A stretch of 64,000 nucleotides of DNA, taken from contig NZ_CP052859.1 in assembly GCF_012935695.1 (NCBI RefSeq), positions 1,405,001 to 1,469,000 on the forward strand. Direction: 5' to 3'. This DNA comes from Pseudomonas sp. ADAK18. GTDB lineage: Bacteria; Pseudomonadota; Gammaproteobacteria; Pseudomonadales; Pseudomonadaceae. The notes under the pieces are model-generated. The model did not search any database and was not told the DNA's origin. It saw only the letters and a program-made list of their open reading frames with translations. The position numbers were made by a program, and so were the translations under genes. This document shows, piece after piece, positions 17,011 to 26,144 of this stretch (the stretch's first letter is position 1; every line of letters begins with the position of its first letter).

Positions 17011-19170
17011 TCAAAAATTAACCGAAGCACTCAACCGAGCCGTCAACGGCGCCCCTTGGAACAAATAATCATCCCCCAGATACTCCCCTGCATCCCGCCA
17101 ATAACGCTTGTCAAACACGTTATCCACCGTCAACCGAAAAACAGTCTCATACCCCTCGATCCGCGTGGTGTAACGACTCCCCACATTGAAGATTGCATAA
17201 TCCCCGACCTCAACCTGCCCAGTACGATTGGCATACTTGCTGGCGCTGTACTGCACCCCACCAAGCACCGCCAGCCCGTCCACCCAGGGCAAGGCATAGT
17301 CAGCATACAAACTGGCCCGCAGCTTTGGCACGTTGATCGCCTGATGGCCCTCATATTCCGGCGTACCACTGCCACTGACCCGAGCCCGAATAGCCGCAGC
17401 ACTGGCCGCAATCTGCAAGCGCGACGTCACCCAACCGTTGGCAGACAACTCCAGTCCGGTGTTTTTCTGTTCGCCCTGTTGCACGTAGGTGTAGGTGCCT
17501 GCGTCATCCGGCTTGGCGTATTGATAGGCCTGGCGTGTCTGGAATACGGCGGCGGCAAAACTGATACGGCGCCAGTCGTATTTCACCCCGGCTTCGATTT
17601 GGCGGGAGACGGTAGGGGCGAGGGTTTCGAAGCTGTTGAGGGCAAACCAAGGTGCTGTGCCGCCCAAGGACAAGCCCTTGCTGTAGCTGGTATACAGCGA
17701 CAGATTCTCCACTGGCTTGTAGATCAGTGCTGCCTGGGGCAGGAACACGTACTGTTGGGTGTGACGTGACGGATTGCCGTCCTTGTCGAAGGCGTGCTCG
17801 TCGAGGCGCACTTCGCGGCCACCCAGTACGGTCTGCCATTGTTCGTTGAGGCTGATGCGATCGGTCAGGAACAGCCCGTATTGACGGCTATCGAGACGGC
17901 GGTGACTATCGTTAAGCTTTCCGCTATAGCGGGGAAAATTTTCCGGCTCCTGATCGATATTGCCGATGCCGATAAATTCATTGATCGGTTCTCGCTGGTT
18001 CACTATTTGGCGAAATGCACTCGTGCCAAATGTCAGCTCATGACCCAGGCCTGCGGTATTGAACAGCCCGGTCATTGCCGCCTGTACTTCGTCATTACGT
18101 CGAGTGTCATCAGGACTACGGAAGTCGTAGATGCCGTAGTCACCATTCGGGCTGAAGTAGTTGCCATTACCTGCCGTATCACCGCCCCACGCAAACGAAC
18201 TGTAATCATCAATCACCACCTTGCTGCGCGAGGCACTGACACTGCCTTTCCACTGGTCGCTGAAACGATACTCAAACTTGCCATTGAGGTTCAGCGAATC
18301 AATGCCCACCTGATTGGCACCGCTCTGATGCCCCAGCAGTTTTTTCGGTGAAGCGTGATGCGGCAACTCCGTACCCCCGAGCAACTGGTATCCAGGCACC
18401 GAACGCTGTTGCTTGTTCTGATACTCGACGTCCAGTTGCAACAGCGCATCCGGGCTGATGCTCCAGTCAAAGGCCAGCGACAGGAAGTCCCGCTGGCCAT
18501 TGGCGTGTTCGACATAAGAGTTGAGGTCTTCATGGGCCACGTTGGCCCGCAGGCCGAATTGTTGCTCGCTGCCAAACCAGCCACCTACATCCGTGGCGAT
18601 ATAGCCGCTGCCGCGATCGTCGGTGGACACCGTCACCGAACGCACATCTTCCGGGCGTTTGGTCACGTAGTTGATCACGCCGCTGGGTTCGGAAATGCCG
18701 CTTTGCAAACCCGACAAGCCCTTGAGCAATTCCACCCGCTGTTTGTTTTCCAGGGCGACGTTTTGCTCACCGGTGATGGTGCGGCCATTGATCTTGTAAC
18801 TGCTGGCAGCATTCAGGGAGAAGCCGCGTACCACGAAGTTTTCGTAGTAGCCGATGGGCGCATAACTTTCACCCACTGAGGCGTCATTACGCAGCACTTC
18901 GCTGAGCAGGCGCGCCTGCTGATCCTTGATCATTGACTCGTTGATCACCGTTATCGAGGCCGGTGTATCCAGCAAAGGTGCTTCGTCAAAACCACCCACC
19001 GAGGCGCTGCTGTTTTGATAGCCGGAAGGTGTGTCGCCCTCGATTTGGGTGGGCGCAAGCTCTAAGTCTGTGGCACGGCTGGTGGAGCTCGTGGCCATCA
19101 GCAGGCTGGCGGTCATGAGGTTGAGGGCGAAACGGCCCGTCAGGGCAGATGAGCGATACAGCATAACCAT
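17011..19170 (-). CDS. TonB-dependent siderophore receptor
   Basis: A 719-residue outer-membrane protein. A signal peptide ends near SRA-TDLEL (about residue 32), followed by a plug domain (DTPASITVINESMIKDQQ..., about 60-180, with VRGF and INGRTI) and a 22-strand barrel ending in the expected C-terminal Phe (SASVNF). This fits the FhuE/FpvA-type ferric-siderophore family; there is no extra N-terminal signalling domain, so it is not a surface-signalling transducer. ATG 19170 has GGGAG upstream. I find no clear Fur box in the 143-bp upstream gap, which is odd for an iron gene, and no sigma/anti-sigma pair nearby. It may be read with hddA-hddC. Confidence 0.88.
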   Translation of the reverse strand: MVMLYRSSALTGRFALNLMTASLLMATSSTSRATDLELAPTQIEGDTPSGYQNSSASVGGFDEAPLLDTPASITVINESMIKDQQARLLSEVLRNDASVGESYAPIGYYENFVVRGFSLNAASSYKINGRTITGEQNVALENKQRVELLKGLSGLQSGISEPSGVINYVTKRPEDVRSVTVSTDDRGSGYIATDVGGWFGSEQQFGLRANVAHEDLNSYVEHANGQRDFLSLAFDWSISPDALLQLDVEYQNKQQRSVPGYQLLGGTELPHHASPKKLLGHQSGANQVGIDSLNLNGKFEYRFSDQWKGSVSASRSKVVIDDYSSFAWGGDTAGNGNYFSPNGDYGIYDFRSPDDTRRNDEVQAAMTGLFNTAGLGHELTFGTSAFRQIVNQREPINEFIGIGNIDQEPENFPRYSGKLNDSHRRLDSRQYGLFLTDRISLNEQWQTVLGGREVRLDEHAFDKDGNPSRHTQQYVFLPQAALIYKPVENLSLYTSYSKGLSLGGTAPWFALNSFETLAPTVSRQIEAGVKYDWRRISFAAAVFQTRQAYQYAKPDDAGTYTYVQQGEQKNTGLELSANGWVTSRLQIAASAAAIRARVSGSGTPEYEGHQAINVPKLRASLYADYALPWVDGLAVLGGVQYSASKYANRTGQVEVGDYAIFNVGSRYTTRIEGYETVFRLTVDNVFDKRYWRDAGEYLGDDYLFQGAPLTARLSASVNF

Positions 19171-19313
19171 GGAAAGCTCCCGGACTACCGCAGTCCCTTG
19201 CCAGATCAAACGTGCGGGCACGGTCAATCTTCAGGGCGCAGTGGATGATTCAGGCTGGAAAGGGGGGGCACTATACCCAAAGCCAGGCTTTTGGGGGCAA
19301 TTGTGGTTCGGTG

Positions 19314-20045
19314 CTATGGGTATCTGATGGCCGGGAGAGGGAGCAGGGCGCCGGCGCGGTGGTAATCGTGTGGCAAGCCGATGTCGATAAAGCTGCCCGA
19401 GGTTTCAAACCCCAGGAGTGGAGTACCGTTGTCCATCAGTTTGGGCAGCAGTTGTTCTTCCAGAGACAGGACCTGGCCGGGCTGATAGTCCAGGTGGTTC
19501 AGGCTGGTGCGGCGGACCCAGTACACCCCGCCATTTGCCAGTGCCCCGAGCTGGCCGCGTTGGGATGCGAACCTGTGGATATGACCATCGGTGTCGATAT
19601 CAATGCCCATGTAGCGATCGGCTTCGCTCGCTCGAAATAGCGCCAGGCAGACGCCCGCGCGATGTTGTTCGGCAAACTGCTGGAAGGCCATCAGGTCTAG
19701 GGCGAACCAGGTGTCGCCATTGAGCAGCAGGAAACTCTCCTCACCCTCCGTCAGATGCTCAAGGGCCAGCAGCAGTCCCCCGCCGGTGCCCAGGGGCTGT
19801 GATTCGAAGGCATACGCAATCGGTACCCGGCGATAGCCGTTACCGAAGTGATCGACGATCACGTCACCGCGATACCCCACCGACAGGATGAAGCGCTCGA
19901 TTCCCTGGTCTATCCAGTAGTCCAGTAAGTACTCGAGGAACGGCCGACCTTCGATCGGGGCCATGGGTTTGGGAACATCGGTCACGACACTGCGCAAGCG
20001 GGTACCGAGGCCTCCGGCGAGAATCACAGCGGTACGTGTTTTCAT
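19314..20045 (-). CDS. hddC: HddC-like D-glycero-alpha-D-manno-heptose-1-phosphate guanylyltransferase
   Basis: This 243-residue nucleotidyltransferase has the N-terminal pyrophosphorylase loop AVILAGGLGTRLR (residues 6-18), KPMAPIEGRPFLEYLL, and a LLNGDTWF metal motif. HddC joins D-glycero-alpha-D-manno-heptose 1-phosphate with GTP to make GDP-heptose, used in LPS, capsule or natural-product glycans. The assignment is supported by the GHMP kinase of HddA type encoded 15 bp upstream on the same strand. Start ATG 20045 with AGAGTCCCTT upstream. Related nucleotidyltransferases with other sugars cannot be excluded from sequence alone. Confidence 0.75.
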   Translation of the reverse strand: MKTRTAVILAGGLGTRLRSVVTDVPKPMAPIEGRPFLEYLLDYWIDQGIERFILSVGYRGDVIVDHFGNGYRRVPIAYAFESQPLGTGGGLLLALEHLTEGEESFLLLNGDTWFALDLMAFQQFAEQHRAGVCLALFRASEADRYMGIDIDTDGHIHRFASQRGQLGALANGGVYWVRRTSLNHLDYQPGQVLSLEEQLLPKLMDNGTPLLGFETSGSFIDIGLPHDYHRAGALLPLPAIRYP

Positions 20046-20060
20046 GCAAGGGACTCTCGA

Positions 20061-21053
20061 TCAAAGCCCATTGGGCTGGTACAGCACGATCCGGCTGCCG
20101 GAGTGTTCGAACTGAAAGGGCACATGCACCAGGTCGCGCAGGCTTTCGCGAACCCTGGCCTGGAGTTCGGGCTTGACGAACAACAGCATGAAGCCGCCGC
20201 CACCGGCGCCCAAGAGCTTGCCGCCTATGGCGCCTGATGATCGGGCGATGGTGTAGAGATGGTCCAGATCAGGGTTACTGACCTTGTTCGACAAGGTTTT
20301 TTTCAACTGCCAACTGTGATCCAGCAGTTCACCGAAGGCTTCCAGCGGCCCCGAGCCCTGCAGAATGTCGAGCGCTTCGTCGACCATGGCGTGGATTTGG
20401 GTCAGCTCCACATGCCGTGCGGCGAGGTTATCGATTTTTGATTGGGCGATTTGGGCAGCGATCCGTGAGAACCCGGTAAAAAACAGCATCAGGTGTGTTT
20501 GCAATGCCTCCAGGCGAGCCTTGGGTACGATGGTGGGGGTGACATTAAAGCCGCCTCCCCGCAAGAAATCGATTCGGTTAAAGCCGCCAAATGCTGCGGC
20601 GATTTGATCCTGGGAGCCAACACTTTCGGCGATGACCCGTTGCTCGACATGGATAGCCAGTTCAGCCAGGGATTCGTGGGAGATGTGTTGGCCTTGCAAC
20701 GCCTTGATGGCATGCAGCAAACCGACAGTGAATGATGAACTGGAGCCCATGCCCGAGCGGGCAGGCAGGTCGCCATCGACATGCACTTCCAGGCCTTCAT
20801 CGCAGCCCAGATGTCCGAGTACTGCACGTACCGCCGGGTGTTGTATTTCACTGGGGTGCATGACGTTTTCGATACGCGAATAAACGATCCGGTATTTGTG
20901 GTCAAAAAAAGGTGGCAGGTGTCGACAGCTGATGTAGCAGTACTTGTCGATCGAGGTGGACAGTACGGCGCCGCCATGGTCCTGGTACCAAGCCGGATAA
21001 TCGGTGCCTCCGCCAAAAAAGGAGATGCGATAGGGGGTGCGAGTAATGATCAC
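20061..21053 (-). CDS. hddA: HddA-like D-glycero-alpha-D-manno-heptose-7-phosphate kinase
   Basis: A 330-residue GHMP-family kinase: N-terminal RTPYRISFFGGGTDYP, the glycine/serine-rich phosphate loop DLPARSGMGSSSS (about residues 94-106), and the C-terminal GGKLLGAGGGGFM. This is the pattern of HddA, which phosphorylates heptose 7-phosphate at C1 in the GDP-heptose pathway. The isomerase and phosphatase of that pathway are not in the window. Start codon is GTG 21053 with GGGAG upstream. It is divergent from the large aminocyclitol-like cluster, separated by a 0.63 kb AT-rich gap, and may supply its sugar donor; that link is inference. Confidence 0.78.
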   Translation of the reverse strand: MIITRTPYRISFFGGGTDYPAWYQDHGGAVLSTSIDKYCYISCRHLPPFFDHKYRIVYSRIENVMHPSEIQHPAVRAVLGHLGCDEGLEVHVDGDLPARSGMGSSSSFTVGLLHAIKALQGQHISHESLAELAIHVEQRVIAESVGSQDQIAAAFGGFNRIDFLRGGGFNVTPTIVPKARLEALQTHLMLFFTGFSRIAAQIAQSKIDNLAARHVELTQIHAMVDEALDILQGSGPLEAFGELLDHSWQLKKTLSNKVSNPDLDHLYTIARSSGAIGGKLLGAGGGGFMLLFVKPELQARVRESLRDLVHVPFQFEHSGSRIVLYQPNGL

Positions 21054-21685
21054 AGGTGAAGGGCTCCCGATAGGGCCGCCAGGAAGTCAGATTGGAAATA
21101 AAAGAATGGGCGCTGCAGTAAATAACCGTGAACTACGGGTGATCCGTCCATGGCAATCCTTAACTAATACGCATTGTTTGTAAGAAAATACCTACATTAT
21201 ATTTTGTCGTTTTGAACACGTTCCTGTGTTTCGTAACGTTCATCAGGTTTGGTGGGTTAAGTCAGGCAGTTACGGCAATGGTTATTGTGGGTTTGCCAGT
21301 TTTTTATAGATTGTGGTTATAACGGTTCCATTCGTTTTTGATACTCGCTAAGGGCCAGCATAGCAGTGGTTAAGAACAACGCACCCGCCGTTTGTCGGCG
21401 ACGATAAGGCTGTTTCAGAGGGGCTAATAAAAATTTGCGTAGTGGTAAACAACTGCTAGCGTAGAACAACACTGAAGGCCTCTGCGGTTCATGAGTTGTC
21501 GGTTCCGAGGGATAAGGTCGTCAAAATCGTTGTTTCAGGGAAGATGTTGAAATGTACTAGGGATAATTCGCTATAACCGGATCGAAAATTATCGTGAATG
21601 CTGCTTATGACAGTGGCATGGATTTTTTTGATCAAAAGTTAATTATTTTTCCCCATTACTGTTTGAGTGCAAGGGGCGTTCGGCT
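21054..21685. promoter_or_regulatory. AT-rich 632-bp divergent leader between hddA and the large cluster
   Basis: No credible open frame lies here. Composition is clearly more AT-rich than the flanks (for example 21181-21215 and 21625-21660), and this continues into roughly the first 100 bp of the radical SAM gene. The region must hold the promoters for both directions. I see no JUMPstart/ops element, no attachment site and no clear sigma-54 box. Such composition would suit silencing by MvaT/MvaU-type proteins and a horizontally acquired origin, both inferences. Confidence 0.6.
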
Positions 21686-22744
21686 ATGAATGATGTTATT
21701 CAGTTTGTTCAAGTTCAAAGTTCTTGTAATAACCCTTTGATTCATGCTGAGTTACCAAAGGCTATATACATAGAACTGACAGATCGCTGTAACTTGACCT
21801 GTCCGATGTGCCGCTGCAGTCCGGTAAAAGGCAATATCCTGCCTTTGCCATTGTTCAAGGAAATGGCCGCAACGTTATTTCCCGGCGCCACGTTTGTGGA
21901 CCTGCGTGGCTGGGGGGAGAGCACCATCATTCCGGGCTTTCTCGACTACCTCGATGTGGCGTTGGCCTACCCGGTCAAGATCAAGCTGATCACCAATGCC
22001 GTGGTACGCAAGCCGTCAATGTGGCAGCGCCTGGGCCAGGAGGGCATTACGGTCGGGGTGTCGTTCGACGCCGCCACCGCACCGTTGTTTCGCGAGTTGC
22101 GAGGGGGTGCCAATCTCGAGCACGTCATGGCCAATCTGCGGCTGCTTACCGCTGCTCAACGAGAGGCGGGCCATGATCCGGCGGAAAAGCTTTATCTGTG
22201 CGTGACCATCAGCGGGCGCAATCTCGACGAGCTGGAAGACATCATTGCCCTGGGCATGAGCCTTGGCGTGCGGCGCTTTAAATTCGAACCATTGTGGGCA
22301 CCTGACGATGATCCCAATCGCCTGGAGTTCCACGCCGAACGAGTAGCGACGGTCATGCGGCGGCTGACGGCGCTGCGACGCCAGCACGACCTGCAGATTG
22401 AACTGTCGGCCGCACTCTCCGAAGCCAGCATCCAACCCAAGGCGATCCACAAGGTCTGTATCCATCCCTGGCAGTACCTCTACATCAACAGCCGTGGGCG
22501 CCTGGGCTTTTGCGATCACCTAAATGGCCGTGATGAATTCACCTTTGGCAGTTGGCAGGAAGGCACCTTCGATCAGTTCTGGAACGGTGCCGACATGCGC
22601 CAACTGCGTGCCGAACACATGCAACGCCTGGGGGGCGAGGCAATCAAGCGTTGCGCAGACTGCAATTGGTGTTACGAGCGGCGCTATATGGATCTTGAAG
22701 ACTGGCTAGAGCCCGAATGGGCCAACTACAGGGTGACCCTATGA
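21686..22744 (+). CDS. Radical SAM protein with SPASM-type C-terminal domain
   Basis: A 352-residue protein with the radical SAM 4Fe-4S motif CxxxCxxC at Cys35, Cys39, Cys42 (DRCNLTCPMCR). Its C-terminal cysteine set (Cys258, Cys276, Cys323, Cys326, Cys329) fits a SPASM or twitch auxiliary-cluster domain. In butirosin biosynthesis the SPASM-type enzyme BtrN oxidises 2-deoxy-scyllo-inosamine; this protein could do the equivalent step, but it is about 100 residues longer than BtrN, and SPASM enzymes do many reactions, including peptide maturation. It is first in the unit, with AAGGGGCG upstream of ATG 21686. The first ~100 bp are unusually AT-rich compared with the rest of the gene. Confidence 0.8.
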   Translation: MNDVIQFVQVQSSCNNPLIHAELPKAIYIELTDRCNLTCPMCRCSPVKGNILPLPLFKEMAATLFPGATFVDLRGWGESTIIPGFLDYLDVALAYPVKIKLITNAVVRKPSMWQRLGQEGITVGVSFDAATAPLFRELRGGANLEHVMANLRLLTAAQREAGHDPAEKLYLCVTISGRNLDELEDIIALGMSLGVRRFKFEPLWAPDDDPNRLEFHAERVATVMRRLTALRRQHDLQIELSAALSEASIQPKAIHKVCIHPWQYLYINSRGRLGFCDHLNGRDEFTFGSWQEGTFDQFWNGADMRQLRAEHMQRLGGEAIKRCADCNWCYERRYMDLEDWLEPEWANYRVTL

Positions 22745-23562
22745 ACATCGACGACCTCACCCTCAACCCGCCCTGGCTGGCGCACTTCTATGACCCCGCG
22801 CTGTTTGATGCCAGCGCAGGCGACGCGGATTCAGCTGCGACCATCGGCTATTACCGCACCCGACTCGAAGGGCCACAGCGCAGCGTACTGGATATTGGCT
22901 GCGGCACTGGCCGTCTGGCCCTTCCCCTGGTGCAGGACGGGCATAGCGTACACGGCGTGGACATTAGTGAGCCGATGCTGGGTTACCTGGCAGCCAAGGC
23001 CGAGGGCTTGGATCCGGACGTCCGGACGCGATTGACCTGGGCTTGTGGCAGCGTGTTGGACATGCCCGTCACCCAGACCTTCGACGTACTGGTGGCGGCA
23101 GATGACTTTGTCACCCATTTCGACCTGGATGAGCTGGGCCGTTTCCTGGTCATTGCTCACCGTTGGCTGCGCCCGGGAGGCATGTTGCTGACCGATATGC
23201 GCGAGCGCTCACCCGCTCGCCTGGACGCCGCTGCGGCACCTTTTCCCAAGCCAATGCAGAGCCATGGCCTGGCCAGTGGCATCGCGACCGAAAACGGCCC
23301 GCGCTACGCGGCAATGATGGGCTGGGAAGAGTACGACCCCCACAGCCGTTGGTTGGTCAGTCATCAGTTATTCAGCTTTATCGATCCACTGGGCCAGGAA
23401 GAACGACGCAACTGGAAGACTATCCGTCAACGTAACCACAGCAACGCTGAGTTCATCGAAGCCGCGCATCAGGCTGGCTTCAAGGTTGAACAGGCCACCG
23501 GTCGTGGTCCGCAGGGTTCGCTGGGTGAACAAGGCGGCTTTTTCCTGCTGGTGCAGGCGTGA
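22741..23562 (+). CDS. Class I SAM-dependent methyltransferase
   Basis: A 273-residue Rossmann methyltransferase. Motif I is visible at residues 49-59 (VLDIGCGTGRL), then an acidic loop (VHGVDISEPML) and motif II region DVLVAADDF. The target atom (O, N or C) is not evident. It starts at ATG 22741, overlapping the radical SAM stop as ATGA, so the two are translationally coupled. In the cluster context it would methylate the sugar or cyclitol product; this is inferred from position only. Confidence 0.85.
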   Translation: MNIDDLTLNPPWLAHFYDPALFDASAGDADSAATIGYYRTRLEGPQRSVLDIGCGTGRLALPLVQDGHSVHGVDISEPMLGYLAAKAEGLDPDVRTRLTWACGSVLDMPVTQTFDVLVAADDFVTHFDLDELGRFLVIAHRWLRPGGMLLTDMRERSPARLDAAAAPFPKPMQSHGLASGIATENGPRYAAMMGWEEYDPHSRWLVSHQLFSFIDPLGQEERRNWKTIRQRNHSNAEFIEAAHQAGFKVEQATGRGPQGSLGEQGGFFLLVQA

Positions 23563-24650
23563 GTGCCAGGCTAAGGCTGATCTGGGTGGTGCCCTCACTG
23601 GCCGGTCTTGGAGGCAGTGAATACGCTGCCGTGACCTTCGCTCGCCTGGTGGCTGGCGATGGACATCATTTGCGGCTGTTGACCGGGCCGCAAGTACACC
23701 CGGCGTGGCGTGAATTGTTGCAGGTCGAGGGCCTGACGTTGATTGAGGACCCGTCCGGCAGCCCCCAGGCACTGTGCGAAACCACCGAGCGCCTGCTTGA
23801 ACACCAACCAGCGGACCTGATCCAGTTCATGCCCCTTGAGGAGCACTGCCTGGCCTGGTTGCGCAAGGCCCTTCCAGTTCCTGTCATTGGTTGGGAACCC
23901 ACCGATCTGAGCCCACAGTGCTGGTGGTTGCCTGCGGCCTTGAAGACCCAAATCCATGATCTGAATGCCTTGCTCGTACTGAACCCCTGCGCCGCCCGGC
24001 ATGCTCGCGAACACTATGACTACCGGGGCCCGGTGACGGTGTTGCCCAACACCCTGAACGGTGTACCGGCCAAGATATCGGCTGATCTGCACGGTGACCC
24101 GGTGGTGGGCTGTATTGCGCGTTTATCGGCAGAAAAGGGCCTGGAATACCTGTTGGCGGCATTCTCGTTGTTGCTCGTGCGCTGCCCGCGGGCCATTTTG
24201 CGTTTGTGGGGTGAGGGTGAGGACCTCCAGCGTCTGGAGAATCTGGCGAAGATGCTGGGTATTGAGTCACAGGTGCAGTTTGTGGGCGGGTTTGAGCCGT
24301 TCAGCGGGATAGATGAGGTGGCCGCGTCCGCTGATGTGTTTGCCTTGAGCTCGCTGTTCGAAGGGGCCCCGGTGGCCTTGCTGGAGCTGGCCGCCAGGGG
24401 CCGGCCGGTGGTTGCCTCGCGGACCTCGGGAGCACGCTGGGTGTGCGGCGAAGACTATCCGTGGCTGCCTGCTGTCGGTGACACCCGGGCCATGGCCGAT
24501 GCCCTGGCGGATGCGCTCAACGGCCAAGGCCGCGAAACCCTGGGTGAGCAGTTGTACCAACGGTTTCATCGACAGTTCGCTGCCCGCCCGGCGTTGGCCG
24601 CGCTCAATGCCGCGTATGCCGACGTACTGTCAGCCGGAGTCCGGTTGTGA
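23559..24650 (+). CDS. GT4-family glycosyltransferase
   Basis: A 363-residue GT-B glycosyltransferase. The N-terminal half begins RLIWVVPSLAGLGGSEYAA (acceptor domain). The C-terminal half carries GCIARLSAEKGLEYLL and the EX7E donor site, Glu268 and Glu276 in EGAPVALLELAARGRPVV. In 2-deoxystreptamine clusters a GT4 enzyme (BtrM/NeoM) adds N-acetylglucosamine to the cyclitol, later deacetylated by a PIG-L enzyme; the next gene is exactly such a deacetylase. Start is GTG 23559 overlapping the previous stop (GTGA). Donor is uncertain; GDP-heptose from the divergent hdd genes is an alternative to UDP-GlcNAc. Confidence 0.85.
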   Translation: MSARLRLIWVVPSLAGLGGSEYAAVTFARLVAGDGHHLRLLTGPQVHPAWRELLQVEGLTLIEDPSGSPQALCETTERLLEHQPADLIQFMPLEEHCLAWLRKALPVPVIGWEPTDLSPQCWWLPAALKTQIHDLNALLVLNPCAARHAREHYDYRGPVTVLPNTLNGVPAKISADLHGDPVVGCIARLSAEKGLEYLLAAFSLLLVRCPRAILRLWGEGEDLQRLENLAKMLGIESQVQFVGGFEPFSGIDEVAASADVFALSSLFEGAPVALLELAARGRPVVASRTSGARWVCGEDYPWLPAVGDTRAMADALADALNGQGRETLGEQLYQRFHRQFAARPALAALNAAYADVLSAGVRL

Positions 24651-25354
24651 ACGCCGTTGGCGGTACCTGGTTGCTGGCGCCTCACTGTGACGACATTGCC
24701 TACTCCCTGGCCGGCCGGCTGTTCTCTGGAGTGGAGGGGAGGCGGCGCATGCAGTTGCTGACGATTTTCTCCCGCAGCCGTTTTGCCCCCTACGCCCCTT
24801 ATGCGACCACCGAAGCGCAAATCACTGCATTGCGCCAAGACGAAGAGTCGCGTTTCTGTGCCGCCCTGCACCTGGAACACGACTGCCTGGACCTGGCCGA
24901 AGCGCCGCTGCGGGGCTATCTCGATGTCGACTCGCTGTTTGCCGAAGACGGCGTTACCCCAAATGACCCAATACTGGAGTGCCTGGAGCAGCGATTGCGC
25001 CAGCGCCTGGAGGTTGCCGCCCCCACCAGGGTTTTTGCGCCCTTGGGAATCGGTGGCCATGTCGATCACCTGATCACGCGCGCTGCTGCGCAACGGGTAT
25101 TCGGCGGCGTCTGCCCGCTGTTGTTCTACGAAGACTTGCCCTATGCCGGCGAACTGCAACCCGACGAACTGACCCGTCAATTGTCCCGTGATGCCCAAGG
25201 CTTGCGACCGTTGCTGACACCTCTTGGTGATTGGTTGCCGGACAAGCTGGAGCAGTTGGCCGGATACGCCTCCCAGGTGGCGCCCAAAGACCTGGAATCG
25301 GTAGTAACCCATGCTCATTTGATTGGAGGTGAACGTGTCTGGACCCTTGGCTGA
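24647..25354 (+). CDS. PIG-L/LmbE-family N-deacetylase
   Basis: A 235-residue protein with the zinc and catalytic motif APHCDD (His13, Asp15, Asp16; usually PHPDD or PHxDD) and the second motif GGHVDH with His138 and His141. The family removes N-acetyl groups from GlcNAc-containing compounds, including the paromamine precursor in neomycin and butirosin pathways (NeoD/BtrD step). Start GTG 24647 overlaps the GT4 stop as GTGA. Its position directly after a glycosyltransferase supports a glycosyl transfer plus deacetylation pair. The Cys in place of Pro within the first motif is unusual. Confidence 0.85.
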   Translation: MNAVGGTWLLAPHCDDIAYSLAGRLFSGVEGRRRMQLLTIFSRSRFAPYAPYATTEAQITALRQDEESRFCAALHLEHDCLDLAEAPLRGYLDVDSLFAEDGVTPNDPILECLEQRLRQRLEVAAPTRVFAPLGIGGHVDHLITRAAAQRVFGGVCPLLFYEDLPYAGELQPDELTRQLSRDAQGLRPLLTPLGDWLPDKLEQLAGYASQVAPKDLESVVTHAHLIGGERVWTLG

Positions 25355-26144
25355 TGTGTGCATTTTGACGTTTGCTGTCGATCGGCCCGAGGCGCTGGCG
25401 CGTTGCATTGCCAGCGTCGCCGCGCAGCAGGGCTCGATCCGTATCGAGCAACGAATTTTGTCCGAGCGTGCCGCGGCGCTGCGGGCGCATCCGGCATTGG
25501 CGCCCTGGCGTGACCGGGTGCAGTGGCAGCAACTGGCGGGGCAACCTTTCCAGGGTCCGTCTTCGGCACGCATGGCCCGTTTGCGCGCAACGGCGGTGGC
25601 CCAGGTAACGCAGCCACTGGTAGGTTTCCTCGACGATGACAATGAGCTTGAGCCCGAGCACCTGGATTCCCTTTGCCAACTGCTGCGAGACCCTGAACTG
25701 CAGGCGGCCCATTCCTGGCGACAGGTGCTCAACCCGGATGGTTCGGCATTTTTGTTCGAGCATTACCCGTGGCACGACGACCCGCGTGTAGCCCACAAGA
25801 TGTATCAGTGGGGCCTGGAACAAGGGGTTTTTGCGCCGGGCAGTCCGGTGATGCGGGACGGCGTCCGAGGGCCTGATTGCCCCGAAAACTGTGCCACCGT
25901 CGACATGAATGAATGGCTGTTTCGCACCGCATGCTTGCGTGGCCTGGGATTTGACGATCGCTTCAGTCAGTTTGAAGTCGAGCACCGGGTGGGCGAGGAC
26001 GACAAGCTGTTCCAGCGGGCCCGTGCCGAGGGCGTGAAGTTTGTGTGTTCGCAGCGCCCCACGGTGCGCTACTACTTGGGTGGGGTGTCCAATTTGCGCC
26101 TCACCAGCGGCCCGACCCTGGCTGTCGCCGGAGCCTGCTCATGA
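25335..26144 (+). CDS. GT2-family (GT-A fold) glycosyltransferase
   Basis: A 269-residue protein beginning VCILTFAVDRPEALARCIASV, the nucleotide-sugar-binding start of GT2 enzymes, with the metal-binding acidic cluster Asp100-Asp102 in VGFLDDDNELEPEHL. A C-terminal acidic stretch (FEVEHRVGEDDKLFQRA) fits the base or acceptor region. It probably adds a second sugar to the cluster product. Start is GTG 25335 with GGAGGTG just upstream; this overlaps the deacetylase gene by 20 bp. A TTG at 25323 would displace the ribosome site. Donor and acceptor unknown. Confidence 0.8.
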   Translation: MSGPLADVCILTFAVDRPEALARCIASVAAQQGSIRIEQRILSERAAALRAHPALAPWRDRVQWQQLAGQPFQGPSSARMARLRATAVAQVTQPLVGFLDDDNELEPEHLDSLCQLLRDPELQAAHSWRQVLNPDGSAFLFEHYPWHDDPRVAHKMYQWGLEQGVFAPGSPVMRDGVRGPDCPENCATVDMNEWLFRTACLRGLGFDDRFSQFEVEHRVGEDDKLFQRARAEGVKFVCSQRPTVRYYLGGVSNLRLTSGPTLAVAGACS

